DNA of 64,000 bases, taken from Deltaproteobacteria bacterium (GTDB lineage: Bacteria; Bdellovibrionota; Bdellovibrionia; Bdellovibrionales; JAMPXM01). Location of the stretch: the NCBI GenBank assembly GCA_017302795.1, contig JAFLCB010000002.1, positions 248,001 through 312,000 on the forward strand, read 5' to 3'. The notes below the pieces were generated by a model. It was not told the DNA's origin. It saw only the letters and a list, made by a program, of their open reading frames with translations, and ran no database searches. A program made the position numbers and the translations under genes. Numbering within the stretch: the first letter of the stretch is position 1; each line of letters opens with the position of its first letter. This document shows positions 17,055-26,630 of the stretch, piece by piece.

Positions 17055-18605
17055 TCAGTTTGGCGAGAAGATCGAGCGCGGAGCCTGGAAGCTCAAAGCC
17101 GGTGCAGTAGATGGTAGCCCTGGAACTGATGATCGCGATGCGCCTGCAACGCCCGTTGAACGAACTGTTGCGAGATTTACCGGAATCGCGAAGTCGCTAC
17201 CAAGAACTGAGTCCTTGATGGTCCCTGAAAAGCCAGAGGTGCGAGTCCCAGCGATGGAACTTGGGCTCGAAAGGTTCATGAAATTCACACTCTCACGCAT
17301 CATCTTTTGTAGATCGGCGAAGGGTTGTGAGAACTCTTTGTAATCTTGCGCGGTCATGAGGCCCGAGGTCTGCATCGATCGCATTGGACGAATCAAGTTT
17401 GGTTCGAGATTCATGCCGATGTCGTATCGAAGAGCATCGTAATCGCCTTTGACGAAATCCAAAGTTGCAGCAGCGTTTTGATATTGCTGATTTGATTCGT
17501 AGTAGGCCTGCATTGCGTAGGTATCCAGCGGGTTGCGCATGGCTTGCTGATAGAGAGCATCGCGCTCGGCCTTGCGAGCATTCAGCTCAGACCGTGTCGT
17601 TCGAAGATTTTCTTTTACGTCTTTTGCACGTGACCCGTACTTCTCGGCTTCTTCATGAGCTTCAGCACCAGTTTTCATGGCCGAGAGCTCGCCGATTAGT
17701 TTCGAAACTGCGTTATTCGAGCGACCACTTCGCGACGAGCGACCAAGGTCATGTTCTGCGCCGATATCCTCGACGGCCTGCATGGCTTCCGTGATCAAAT
17801 CTTTTGCATGTTCAGCGCGATCTTCGTCTTCTGACATCAACGCATCTTTCAATTGACGTTTGAAGGGTCCGCGAACGATTCGCTGCATCTCTGCAAGAAC
17901 CGCTTTGCTCATCGCCTCGTCTGATTTGTGTTTTCCTACACGCTTGTCGATGCTGTTCAGTTGATCCAACCAGCAATCAAGCTTCGCTTCACCTTTAAGG
18001 CTAGTTCCTTTTTTGTCGAGGGTGCAGTTTTTCATTCCGTCAGCAATGCGGGATTTGTCTTCGTCGTCTTTGCCTGATTCTTCACGGGTCGCGACTTCTG
18101 ATCCTGGGCACGCCTCTTTTTTGAGTGTGCGATGAGCTTTGACGGTCGCGATCAGCGCATTGTCAGCTTCTGACTTTTTAACGATCGTGTTTATGAGGTC
18201 GGCACGCCAAGTAATGGACACCCACGAATCACCGGAACGAGTCGGACGGTGCGCTGTGATTTCCGTCATCATCTCCCCACCTTTTTCGACCTGTTGGTAT
18301 TTTAACTTATAAGTGTCACCGCAAATTTTCGCGTCAGCTTCATGAGACGGAAGGGTTGTCTTACCCGCGTCAGGCGAAGAAATTTTAATAGCTGCCGGAG
18401 GTGCACCTTTTGCCGCGACAGTAAGCGCAGCCGGAGCCGTGCTGACTTTGCCATCGCCTGTCGCCTCGCTTGGCGCGCCCGGTGTTGTAGTTACAGCTTC
18501 AGAAGCAAGTTCGTGAGAACCGACTTCGAGCTTCTCCCACGACACGTTTGCCGCAAGGACCATCAATAGCGCGCCCTTTAGTGCTGTTTGTTTCGTGAGT
18601 TTCAT
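17055..18605 (-). CDS. Secreted protein with coiled-coil region, unknown function
   Basis: 516 residues with a signal-peptide-like N-terminus (MKLTKQTALKGALLMVLAAN). Residues ~30-90 are an Ala/Thr/Pro-rich linker. A domain with cysteines follows at ~90-240 (CGDTYKLKYQQ, KNCTLDKKG, LDCWLDQL). Then comes a long charged helical stretch (~240-400) with coiled-coil character, including RAKDVKENLRTTRSEL, and a Ser/Pro/Gly-rich C-terminus. No family is recognised. GGAGG lies 4 nt before the ATG. Periplasmic or surface location is inferred from the signal peptide only. Confidence 0.75.
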   Translation of the reverse strand: MKLTKQTALKGALLMVLAANVSWEKLEVGSHELASEAVTTTPGAPSEATGDGKVSTAPAALTVAAKGAPPAAIKISSPDAGKTTLPSHEADAKICGDTYKLKYQQVEKGGEMMTEITAHRPTRSGDSWVSITWRADLINTIVKKSEADNALIATVKAHRTLKKEACPGSEVATREESGKDDEDKSRIADGMKNCTLDKKGTSLKGEAKLDCWLDQLNSIDKRVGKHKSDEAMSKAVLAEMQRIVRGPFKRQLKDALMSEDEDRAEHAKDLITEAMQAVEDIGAEHDLGRSSRSGRSNNAVSKLIGELSAMKTGAEAHEEAEKYGSRAKDVKENLRTTRSELNARKAERDALYQQAMRNPLDTYAMQAYYESNQQYQNAAATLDFVKGDYDALRYDIGMNLEPNLIRPMRSMQTSGLMTAQDYKEFSQPFADLQKMMRESVNFMNLSSPSSIAGTRTSGFSGTIKDSVLGSDFAIPVNLATVRSTGVAGASRSSVPGLPSTAPALSFQAPRSIFSPN

Positions 18606-18749
18606 AGTTCCTCCAGTTCGATCTGAAAATAGAATCCTTCATAGCCCTCTAGTCCAAGAGTCGAGCCGGCTGCCTGGCGAGTTTGCCTGCTGCAATGTAA
18701 GTCTTTAATTTTACTGATTTAAATTTCGATCAGCGCGGCTATTTAGAGT

Positions 18750-18765
18750 ATGACCGTGGGGTCAT
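18750..18765. promoter_or_regulatory. 16-bp palindrome in a divergent promoter region
   Basis: ATGACC-GTGG-GGTCAT is a perfect 6-bp dyad in the 290-nt gap between the divergent secreted-protein gene (18605) and the kamA-type gene (18896). It could be an operator. I see no convincing -35/-10 pair next to it, and nothing else clear in this gap. Confidence 0.3.
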
Positions 18766-18895
18766 TAGATTGCGGACATTCCTGACACCCCACATGGGTG
18801 GTCAAATTTAAGAAGTCCTTTCAGCAGCTTAGATTGTCGAATTCTCTGACAGGGGGGATGGCGCATTTTCGGGACAAGTGTGCTAGGTGCTCTGT

Positions 18896-20179
18896 ATGCG
18901 TTTTCAGTTCACAGATTCGCCGCCGCCTCAGGGTGTTCAATTTTCAGATTGGAATAATTGGATCTGGCAAATGCGCCACTCCCTGAAGTCCGAAGCTGAA
19001 TTTAAAAAGCAGTTCTCAATGACAGCTTCAGAACGGGCGGGCTTCGCAAGTGGTGAGATCCCATTATTTGAAGTGCGGACCACTCCTTATTATGCAGCGC
19101 TGGCAAGCCCTACAGACCAAGACGATCCGATTCGAAAGATGCTGATGCCGCGGAAAGAGGAATTGCACCGGGGAACTCAGGCGATGCTTGATCCCCTGGG
19201 CGAGCGCAAAAACAATCCCTCGCCACGGATCGTGCACCGATATCCCGATCGCGTCCTTTTTTTAGTAACTGACTTTTGTTCAGTCTACTGTCGGTACTGC
19301 ACGAGAAAGCACTTTACTGGCGGCGAGCAAGCCTTTGTGAAACCTGATGAGTACAAAGCAGCACTCAGTTATTTACGTCGTGCCACTGGAGTACGTGAAG
19401 TCATTTTGTCTGGCGGCGATCCGCTGACATTGTCAGATGAAAAGTTAGATCGAGTCGTTTCTGACTTGAGAAAAATCGATCATATCGAAATTATTCGCGT
19501 GGGCACAAGAATGCCGGTCGTGTGTCCAATGCGTGTGACGGACGATCTAGTTGGAATTCTCAAAAAAGCAAAGCCCGTGTATTTGATGACCCATTTCAAT
19601 CACCCGCGCGAACTGACTACGCAGGCTGCAGCGGCTGTTGAACGTTTTGTCGACAACGGGATTCCAGTCTTCAATCAAATGGTTTTACTCAACGGAGTGA
19701 ACAACGATGCGCGGATCGTGCAGGCACTTTCTCGTCGCCTTCTGTTTCTTCGCGCCAAACCTTACTACATGTTTCAATGCGATCCCTCGTTTGGCACAGA
19801 TCATTTGAGAACAAGTGTCGAAGAGAGTTTGGAGATTCAAGCCGAGCTCTGGGGTAACTTGTCGGGTCTTGCAATGCCAACGTTGTCGCTTGATATTCCC
19901 GACGGCGGCGGTAAAGCCACCTTGGTACCGGAATTCGAAATGATTGATAAGCGCTTGGGCGACCGCGAAGCGGGAACAACGCGTTCTTACAGAGGCTGGG
20001 ATGGTGTCGAGTCTGTCTACAAAAGTCCGCCTAGGTCTCAACGTCAGTTGCCGATCGATGCAGCCGATTACCAAGAAGAATGGAACGCCTTAAAGCGTGC
20101 GAAATCTAAACCGCAGAACCCGGTCGAAGGCCAGCGCACTCATTTTTTTGCCGATCCGCTTTTGCCAACTGAAGTTTGA
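18896..20179 (+). CDS. kamA: Lysine 2,3-aminomutase family protein (KamA-like)
   Basis: Radical SAM, PLP-dependent enzyme that moves the alpha-amino group of L-lysine to the beta position. 427 residues from the ATG at 18896 (AGGTG 7 nt upstream). The cluster motif is CSVYCRYC (~residue 136) in VTDFCSVYCRYCTRKHF. GGDPLTL (~186) and the PLP-domain region follow, in the usual order. Length and N-terminal region fit true KamA better than the shorter EF-P-modifying EpmB (~340 residues), though EF-P modification cannot be excluded. It is convergent with the helicase gene, 4 nt apart, and has no obvious operon partner. Confidence 0.85.
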   Translation: MRFQFTDSPPPQGVQFSDWNNWIWQMRHSLKSEAEFKKQFSMTASERAGFASGEIPLFEVRTTPYYAALASPTDQDDPIRKMLMPRKEELHRGTQAMLDPLGERKNNPSPRIVHRYPDRVLFLVTDFCSVYCRYCTRKHFTGGEQAFVKPDEYKAALSYLRRATGVREVILSGGDPLTLSDEKLDRVVSDLRKIDHIEIIRVGTRMPVVCPMRVTDDLVGILKKAKPVYLMTHFNHPRELTTQAAAAVERFVDNGIPVFNQMVLLNGVNNDARIVQALSRRLLFLRAKPYYMFQCDPSFGTDHLRTSVEESLEIQAELWGNLSGLAMPTLSLDIPDGGGKATLVPEFEMIDKRLGDREAGTTRSYRGWDGVESVYKSPPRSQRQLPIDAADYQEEWNALKRAKSKPQNPVEGQRTHFFADPLLPTEV

Positions 20180-20183
20180 AAAA

Positions 20184-22559
20184 TCAGGTTCGCTCTAAGC
20201 GCGCATACTTTGCGACAAACTTTTTCACTGTATTGTCCGAAAAAACAACGGTCACTTTCGTGTCGCCACCACTTCCTTCAACCTGCAGAACTTGACCGAC
20301 GCCATACGAAGGATGTCTTACGCGCAAACCTTTTCGATATTCAGGTCCCGAGGACGCATCATCAAACGAGTCGCTCCCATTTTCATAATCTGGAAACGGC
20401 GATCCGCCTCGCGCGGAACCTGCAGAACCCATCAAAGGATGGGATTTAGAAGTTCCATATTGTGACGCTTGCGTATCGTCACCGCCCCAACGATCTAAGA
20501 ACCGCGGTCGACTTGAAACAGAGGACTGCTGAACGACGCCCTCCTTTGGAAGCTCTTTTAAAAATCGACTTGGTGGATTCATCTGGTCTGTGCCCCAAAC
20601 TTTTCTAGTCCTAGCGTGGGTCATGAAAAGTCGTTTTTCAGCACGAGTCATACCGACGTAACAAAGTCTTCGTTCTTCTTCGATTTCCGTTGGATCTGCT
20701 GAATCTGTGGCGCGTCCACTTGGGAAAAGATTTTCTTCACAACCAACGATGAAGACATAAGGGTATTCAAGACCCTTCGAAATATGAAGCGTCATCATCG
20801 TGACGGCACGTTCGCCGCCATTACCGTTGCCAGTGTCATCCGCATCGCTGACCAGTGCCATTTCTTCTAAAAATGCCTGTAGGTGACCTTCTTCGCCTCG
20901 TTCTTCCGCAAATTTAGAAATCGCGTTTTGCAATTCTTCAAGGTTTTCAATTCGCGCTTCAGCTTCAGGCGAGCCGTCGGCGATCAACCGTTTTGCGTAC
21001 TCCGTTTTGTCGACAACGGCGATCGACAGGTCAGGAAGCGAAACTTGGCGGGCTTCTTCGCGAAGGGCAACTAGGAGGTTTAAGAAGCTGCGAACTTTTG
21101 ACGTAGTACCAGAATTGAATTCGCGGTTATCGACCGCCATCGACGCGGCCTCCACCATCGAAATACGACTTTGGTTCGAGATCGCCTCAATTCGTTCCAC
21201 GGTTGTTTTTCCAATTCCGCGCGCGGGAACGTTAATGACCCGTTTAAAGCTGATGTCATCGCTTGGATTCAATACGAGCTTCAAATAGCCAAGAATATCT
21301 TTTACTTCCATCCGGTCGTAAAACTTCATACCGCCAACAATTCGGTAGGGAATTGTGCGCGAGCGAAACTGTTCTTCAAGAACCCGGCTTTGTGCATTGG
21401 TTCGATAGAAAACGGAAATCTCTTCTGGCGAAGCATCGGTTTCACGAATGAGTTTCGCGATTTCATTTACTACAAATCGCGCCTCATCGTATTCATTCTG
21501 CTCTTCGCGTACGATGATCGGTTCGCCTACGGGGTTATTTGTGAAAAGAGTTTTGTCTTTTCTTTGAGTGTTGTTGCGGATGACGTGGGTTGCGGCGCCT
21601 ATGATGGTTTGAGTGGACCGATAGTTTTCTTCAAGCTTGACGACCTTGGAATTCGGAAAGTCTTTTTCGAAAGACAAGATGTTTTGGATGTCGGCACCAC
21701 GCCAAGAATAAATCGATTGATCTTCGTCACCGACAACGCAGAGATTTTGATGGCCATCGGAAAGCATTCTGACGATTTTGTACTGCACCGAGTTTGTATC
21801 TTGATACTCGTCCACCATGATGTAGCGAAATTTATTTCTGTAGGCTTCAAGCACCGCAGGATAATCGCGAAAAAGCTGATGAGTCTTAATCAGAAGATCA
21901 CCGAAATCGAGGGCATTGGCTCGCTTCATTTCCTCTTCGTAGCGTTCAAAGACCGCAAGCTGTTGTTCGTCCATCAGATGGCGCCGCTTTCGAACATCAT
22001 CAGGCGTTAGCCCATCAGTTTTGACGGAATTGATTCGTCCAGCAAATAACTTGGCGGGATAGAGCTTTTCGTCGTATCCAAGTGCCGAGGCGACCTTCTT
22101 AACCATCGCCAGTTGTTCCCCTGTGTCATAGATACCAAAGAAGGGTCGATAATCGAGGAGTTCAATGTGTTCACGAAGCAGGCGCGCGCCGATCGAGTGA
22201 AAAGTCGAGATCCACATTCGGTCTTGTTGATTGAAAGAGGATTCGCCTTTGCCAAGACCAAGTTCGCGAAGCAGCGTTTGAGTTCGGTGCTCCATTTCGC
22301 GCGCGGCTTTGTTGGTAAATGTCACGGCAAGTATTTGTTCGGGGGCCGCACGACCCGTCGCGATCAGGGCCGCAATCCGATGGGTCAGAACACGTGTCTT
22401 CCCAGATCCAGCGCCAGCCAAAATCAAAAGCGGCCCGTCCATCGCTTCAACGGCCTCGGCCTGTGGTGGATTAAGTCCACGTGTAATCGCCTCCAGAAGA
22501 GTTGTAGATCCTTCATGTCGCATCTCGATTGTATTCTCCTGAAAGTCCTCGTGAAGCAC
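20184..22559 (-). CDS. UvrD/PcrA-type superfamily 1 DNA helicase
   Basis: 791-residue 3'-to-5' helicase of the UvrD/PcrA/Rep group, acting in repair and at stalled forks. Walker A GAGSGKT is at 49-55, motif Ia follows in AVTFTNKAAREM, the DEYQDTN Walker B box lies near residue 250, GDEDQSIYSWRGA follows, and VMMTLHISKGLEYPYVFIVG-type motif V lies near residue 590. The C-terminal VRHPSYGVGQVLQVEG segment is the Tudor-like tail of PcrA/UvrD, which binds RNA polymerase. The GTG at 22559 has GAGGG 6-7 nt upstream; an ATG 12 codons in is the alternative start. Confidence 0.93.
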   Translation of the reverse strand: MLHEDFQENTIEMRHEGSTTLLEAITRGLNPPQAEAVEAMDGPLLILAGAGSGKTRVLTHRIAALIATGRAAPEQILAVTFTNKAAREMEHRTQTLLRELGLGKGESSFNQQDRMWISTFHSIGARLLREHIELLDYRPFFGIYDTGEQLAMVKKVASALGYDEKLYPAKLFAGRINSVKTDGLTPDDVRKRRHLMDEQQLAVFERYEEEMKRANALDFGDLLIKTHQLFRDYPAVLEAYRNKFRYIMVDEYQDTNSVQYKIVRMLSDGHQNLCVVGDEDQSIYSWRGADIQNILSFEKDFPNSKVVKLEENYRSTQTIIGAATHVIRNNTQRKDKTLFTNNPVGEPIIVREEQNEYDEARFVVNEIAKLIRETDASPEEISVFYRTNAQSRVLEEQFRSRTIPYRIVGGMKFYDRMEVKDILGYLKLVLNPSDDISFKRVINVPARGIGKTTVERIEAISNQSRISMVEAASMAVDNREFNSGTTSKVRSFLNLLVALREEARQVSLPDLSIAVVDKTEYAKRLIADGSPEAEARIENLEELQNAISKFAEERGEEGHLQAFLEEMALVSDADDTGNGNGGERAVTMMTLHISKGLEYPYVFIVGCEENLFPSGRATDSADPTEIEEERRLCYVGMTRAEKRLFMTHARTRKVWGTDQMNPPSRFLKELPKEGVVQQSSVSSRPRFLDRWGGDDTQASQYGTSKSHPLMGSAGSARGGSPFPDYENGSDSFDDASSGPEYRKGLRVRHPSYGVGQVLQVEGSGGDTKVTVVFSDNTVKKFVAKYARLERT

Positions 22560-22682
22560 TTTAAGCCCTCGCCGCTGGTTGACTACCGGTTTTTTCGCGG
22601 TGCCATTTTTCGGCCCGCTCCGTGCTTTCCAACTCGCCTTGTGGGTTTAGCGGATTTGCCTCGAAAGAGGAACGAGATTGCG

Positions 22683-24041
22683 GTGCTTCCGGGACGAGAA
22701 TTCGGCCTCTGGACAGCTATTCTCGCCGTTTTGCTTGGTACTAGTGCCTGTGCCCCAGTTTCAGAGAGCGAATCTTCGGAAAATCAGGTGTATCGGCTTC
22801 CATGGCCATCGGGGTCAGGAAAGTACGAACTTCAGGACATCGTTCTTCAGACTTTCACCGAGCCACAGAAGCTTCGTGGTCAGGTGGCGGAGATCATCGT
22901 CGATCCTCGCGTCACCAGTGGGCAACTGATCGGCGAAGAACCGATCGGTCGTTGGACAGAAACGAATGTGAACGGCGTTTTGAGAAGAATCCCTTCGGAC
23001 TTTGTCACTCTTCAAGCGGCCGTGTTGTACGCCCATCATGAAAAACTTAATCTCATCGATCGTAGTTTGGGTCTCTTTCCCTATTTAAAAGGACCGTCGA
23101 AAATTGGACTCCTTTCTCGGTTGTCGGACGGATTTTCGACACAGCTGATTCTAAACAACGCGATCTTTGATGGGCGACTGGATGTTTTGTTTGTTGTTCC
23201 GTTCACAGGACCAGAACTTCCCATTTCAATGAATGCGGGAATCATCGCCCACGAGCACTTTCATCGACTCTTCCAAGCGGTAGTTTTGCGTCGGCTTCAG
23301 GCGATGCCAATTCAAGGTATCGAAATTCAGCAAGAGCATGCGTGCGCGGGAGCAAAAGCTTCTGCTGAAGAAGCTTCTGGCACCGAAGCTTCGCCAACTG
23401 AGGCCGTTGCCGGTCTGCCGTTGGAAGATCAACTGGTACCACTTAAGATTTGGAATCAAACGGTTTTGCGCGGGGTGAACGAAGGCCTCGCCGATTTTTG
23501 GGGCTGGTCGTATGCGAACGATGACTTTTTTGTCGGGCGGTCATTAGGCGAACAGGAAGACTCGGCCAGAAGACTCGATCGCAAACCTTCTAAACTTCCG
23601 TCCCAAGTCGCTTTCCGAAACATGTTGATCACGATCGGCTCGTCAGGGCGTCCTGTGTTGAAGTCCGAATCCGGCCGAGTTGCGGCGTCCTATCGACTTG
23701 GAACGGAATACGGCCGTCTGCTACGCACGCTTGTCGACGCTGTGGAAGCCTCAGGGGTTGATCGAGAAAAGTCCAGAGCGCAAGTTCGCAGAGCGGTTGG
23801 TCGCTCCCTAGAAAGTCTTGCCATCGACATTTCTACTTTGTGGTTGAAAGACGAATTGAATCCCGAGCTTCTGCTTCGTCCCGTGATTTCTGGACTTCTA
23901 TCTTCGGCTGGCGGCGAGGGAATCGAGGCACTTTCGGCTGGAAGTATCAGGGCTGTTTGTCGTGAGCTGAAGGCACTGAGTGCGTCTAAAGAATTACTGG
24001 GAGAAAGCTGCCCAGCCGAGACGCCAGGGGTGACTCCGTGA
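22683..24041 (+). CDS. Putative zinc metallopeptidase lipoprotein
   Basis: 452 residues from a GTG at 22683 (AGAGGA 11 nt upstream); an in-frame TTG at 22656 would add a basic RKR n-region and is a fair alternative. A hydrophobic segment ends in GTSAC, a plausible though not ideal lipobox. HEHFH at about 190-194 fits HExxH, and NEGLADFWGW at about 266 resembles the NExxxDxxG block that supplies the third zinc ligand in thermolysin-like gluzincins. No exact family is recognised, so peptidase activity is inference. The next gene starts in the stop codon (4-nt overlap), so the two products probably work together at the outer membrane. Confidence 0.7.
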   Translation: MLPGREFGLWTAILAVLLGTSACAPVSESESSENQVYRLPWPSGSGKYELQDIVLQTFTEPQKLRGQVAEIIVDPRVTSGQLIGEEPIGRWTETNVNGVLRRIPSDFVTLQAAVLYAHHEKLNLIDRSLGLFPYLKGPSKIGLLSRLSDGFSTQLILNNAIFDGRLDVLFVVPFTGPELPISMNAGIIAHEHFHRLFQAVVLRRLQAMPIQGIEIQQEHACAGAKASAEEASGTEASPTEAVAGLPLEDQLVPLKIWNQTVLRGVNEGLADFWGWSYANDDFFVGRSLGEQEDSARRLDRKPSKLPSQVAFRNMLITIGSSGRPVLKSESGRVAASYRLGTEYGRLLRTLVDAVEASGVDREKSRAQVRRAVGRSLESLAIDISTLWLKDELNPELLLRPVISGLLSSAGGEGIEALSAGSIRAVCRELKALSASKELLGESCPAETPGVTP

Positions 24042-24685
24042 AACTGGGAATCTTTTTGTGCCTTGTCGGCTTACTATCTAACTTGTCTCACGCCTCTGCG
24101 GACGAGTTATATGCGTCAGAAACTGCGATAGCGCAGGCCGAATCGGTTCTTGTTACGGACGAGAATTCAATCGTTCTTAATAAGAACTGGGAGCTGCGTC
24201 CCATGATCACATTGGGTGCAGCAGTCTTGTTTGAAAAAACAAACGACCAGCGCTTTCAAAATTCTGTTTTGCCGCTACTTATTGGCGTGGGGTTGAAACT
24301 TGACCAAGATTTCTCTCGTTGGACGACGCGGATCGAGTACTCCGCCGATGAGTCGCTCGATGGAAATCAGACGCTGTCGGTTCGCCGTCGTCGTCAGGCC
24401 GCTTTGGCTTGGGCGACGCGGGATCTGGGGATGGCTAAAGGATGGGTTTCTTATCTTGGCCTCGGCGCTGGCTTTGTCCAAAGTGAAATCGTCACGACCT
24501 TGAACGGCGCTTCGGAAACTGGTGTTGGGGGCTGGAAGGGTGCATTTGCAGGAGCCTTGGGATTCCGCGCGGACTGGAGTAACGTCGTGACAATTCGAGC
24601 CGAGTTTCGCTATGAATCCGCCGAGACCTTAAAAACAAACGACGCCCGATCGGGCGTCGCAGTTTACTTAGAAAACTCGTTCTAG
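24038..24685 (+). CDS. Small outer-membrane beta-barrel protein
   Basis: 215 residues with a signal peptide (MKLGIFLCLVGLLSNLSHASA) and a mature part of alternating polar/hydrophobic strands, for example RIEYSADES, ALAWATRDLGM and IRAEFRYES. It ends in phenylalanine (YLENSF), as outer-membrane barrels do. The size suits an 8-stranded barrel. The GTG start overlaps the stop of the metallopeptidase-like lipoprotein by 4 nt. Its 3' end contains a perfect 20-bp palindrome that probably also terminates the convergent SPOR gene. The family is not recognised. Confidence 0.72.
   Translation: MKLGIFLCLVGLLSNLSHASADELYASETAIAQAESVLVTDENSIVLNKNWELRPMITLGAAVLFEKTNDQRFQNSVLPLLIGVGLKLDQDFSRWTTRIEYSADESLDGNQTLSVRRRRQAALAWATRDLGMAKGWVSYLGLGAGFVQSEIVTTLNGASETGVGGWKGAFAGALGFRADWSNVVTIRAEFRYESAETLKTNDARSGVAVYLENSF
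24640..24659 (-). terminator. Terminator of the SPOR gene inside the convergent barrel gene
   Basis: CGACGCCCG-AT-CGGGCGTCG is a perfect 20-bp palindrome. On the minus strand it is followed by TTTGTTTTT (24639 down to 24631). It lies 39 nt beyond the stop of the SPOR gene but within the last codons of the plus-strand barrel gene, so coding and termination signals share the same bases. Confidence 0.75.
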
Positions 24686-24697
24686 AGTTGCGCCAAA

Positions 24698-25618
24698 TCA
24701 GCGAGCGATTTTTTGAACAATAGCAGATGGAAGATCCGCTTGTTTCAGCAATTGTGCGCGAAATTTCGAAGCGTCGTTAAACGACTTGAAGCTTCCAACG
24801 CTGACGCGGTACCAGGTTTTGCCGTTGATCTTTGCTTCCACTGGAAATGCCGGGAATCCCTTTTTTACCATCGAATCGACATGTTCGCGTGCTGCATCCG
24901 CAGTTGGATACGAAGCCACCTGCACTGTGAATTCCACATCGCTCGTCGTGCCTACTGTTTTCGGAAGGCTTGATGGTACGCGCGTCTCTTTAGCTGCTTT
25001 TTCAGATGCTGCCGTTGTTGGCGCAGCATTGTTGGCAACGCGGGTGGCTGCCTGGTGGGCCGCAGAGAGATCTGGTTTAGCAGACTCAGATGGAGCCGAC
25101 GCAACTGCTCTTGCCGTTGCTTTTGCGGGGGCTTGAGCTGCTGCTTGAGTTGAAGCCGCTGCTGCGGCAGGCGCGGTCATCGACTGGGCTGTCGCGTGAC
25201 CACCAGTAGAGTGTCCGGTTGCCGTTGGATTTGTTGCGTAATTTGCCGCGTGATTTGCGGCAGAAGATGTTTTTGGAGAAGCGGCTACTTGCTCTGCTTT
25301 TTCTGCTGTGCCAGTTCCCTCTGATGCGACTTTTTTCTGCGCTTCAAGCGCTTTGTCCGTCGCGGCCGCAACTTCTTCGTCTGTCAGTGCGTCGTCATCT
25401 TGGCCTCCGTGCTGGTCAGCAACAGAATCAGAAGACTTGCGAACCTCGCGGTCGAATTCCCCTTCAAGGGCTTGGCGCTGATAATCGCTATCGGAAAGTT
25501 TTTTTCCGAACCAGATCCCTGACGAAAATGCGAATAGAGAAACAAGTGTGATCGAAAGAATTTTAAGAACAAGGTCCCAGCTCGATGCGCCTCGTTCGTT
25601 CAAAGTTTTTACTGACAT
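24698..25618 (-). CDS. SPOR-domain membrane protein
   Basis: 306 residues: a short cytoplasmic tail, one membrane segment (~16-38, LVLKILSITLVSLFAFSSG), an acidic and then very Ala/Thr/Ser-rich linker (~60-215), and a C-terminal SPOR domain (~225-303) with FTVQVASYPTADAAREHVD and WYRVSVGSFKSFNDASKF. SPOR domains bind peptidoglycan stripped of stem peptides at division septa, so the product is probably a periplasm-facing septal protein of the FtsN/DedD/RlpA kind. Which one cannot be said. The gene is convergent with the barrel gene, 12 nt apart, and divergent from the inositol monophosphatase-family gene. Confidence 0.88.
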   Translation of the reverse strand: MSVKTLNERGASSWDLVLKILSITLVSLFAFSSGIWFGKKLSDSDYQRQALEGEFDREVRKSSDSVADQHGGQDDDALTDEEVAAATDKALEAQKKVASEGTGTAEKAEQVAASPKTSSAANHAANYATNPTATGHSTGGHATAQSMTAPAAAAASTQAAAQAPAKATARAVASAPSESAKPDLSAAHQAATRVANNAAPTTAASEKAAKETRVPSSLPKTVGTTSDVEFTVQVASYPTADAAREHVDSMVKKGFPAFPVEAKINGKTWYRVSVGSFKSFNDASKFRAQLLKQADLPSAIVQKIAR

Positions 25619-25724
25619 GCTGGATCTCCGTTTCCACCAAAGTTTTCGAGGTTCTTCACGCCCTCACCAATTCGTTCATCGACGACTACTTCTATATGTT
25701 AAAGAGTCTCTGAACGCGGGGTCA

Positions 25725-26630
25725 ATGTGTCAAATCCTTGACAAAATAGCAGACTCTTCGGCTGATGACCCTATGGTTGCAGATATTGGCTCAAACGGCG
25801 ACGGTTCAAATCAGTTCAAACTATCGGCACCACTTGAGAAAGTGGCGAAAGAAGCATTGGTGACAGCTGGAAAAGCAGCCGATGCCGCAGGTCTAGTCCT
25901 AAAAAAGTATTACGGCCGGCTATCATCAGTTGACGAGAAATTTCAGGCTGGACTCGTCAGCGAAGCAGATCGAGAGTCCGAGGCCGTAATAAAACAAATC
26001 CTGTTTGAAAAGTTCCCGCACCACCAAATTCTTGGGGAAGAAACTGGCCTTTCCGGGGTCGAGGCAACTGACGGTGCGATTTGGATGATAGACCCTCTGG
26101 ATGGGACAACCAATTATGTCCATCGATTGCCATTTTTCTGCAGCAGTCTGGGGCTAGAGATTCAGGGGCAGTTGTTAGTAGCAGTTATCGATGCTCCATT
26201 ACTTGGTTGGCGCTACGAGGCCATTCGCGGGGGCGGAGCATTTTTAAATGGTGCACCAATTTCAATCTCTAAGCGAACCAAGTTTCGCGACGGGCTTTTT
26301 GCGACCGGGTTTTCAAGCTCTGATCACACGTTAGATGTACAGATGGAACTTGTTTCCCACGTCATTCGGAACGCGCGAGGAATACGTCGCTTGGGCGCTG
26401 CCGCACTCGACCTTTGTCTTGTTGCGGAGGGAGTTTTTGACGGATTCTGGGAACGAAACCTACAGCCCTGGGATACGGCGGCTGGAGTCCTAATCGCGCG
26501 CGAGGCCGGTGCAATCGCGACCGACTTTGCTGGGAAGCATTTCGAGCCCCGCAAGCGATCCGTCGTTTGCGCGACTCCCCATCAACACTCGGAGCTTATG
26601 AAAATACTTGGTCGAGTTGACCCGACCTAA
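25725..26630 (+). CDS. Inositol monophosphatase family protein (SuhB-like)
   Basis: Mg-dependent phosphatase family that hydrolyses inositol-1-phosphate or related sugar phosphates. The metal-binding motifs are all present: GEET (~residue 106), IDPLDGTTNYVH (~122-133) and WDTAAGVLIAREAG (~248). The domain itself starts near 25830. The start is uncertain: ATGs at 25725 (GGGG close upstream) and 25773 are both possible, and the frame is open back to 25548. The N-terminal ~30 residues before the domain are unusual for the family. The substrate cannot be told from sequence (inositol phosphate, PAP or histidinol phosphate are options). Confidence 0.88.
   Translation: MCQILDKIADSSADDPMVADIGSNGDGSNQFKLSAPLEKVAKEALVTAGKAADAAGLVLKKYYGRLSSVDEKFQAGLVSEADRESEAVIKQILFEKFPHHQILGEETGLSGVEATDGAIWMIDPLDGTTNYVHRLPFFCSSLGLEIQGQLLVAVIDAPLLGWRYEAIRGGGAFLNGAPISISKRTKFRDGLFATGFSSSDHTLDVQMELVSHVIRNARGIRRLGAAALDLCLVAEGVFDGFWERNLQPWDTAAGVLIAREAGAIATDFAGKHFEPRKRSVVCATPHQHSELMKILGRVDPT

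Noticed and set aside
21171-22010. 279-codon plus-strand frame opposite the UvrD/PcrA gene
   Set aside because: Helicase motifs occupy the other strand; no start signal or family.
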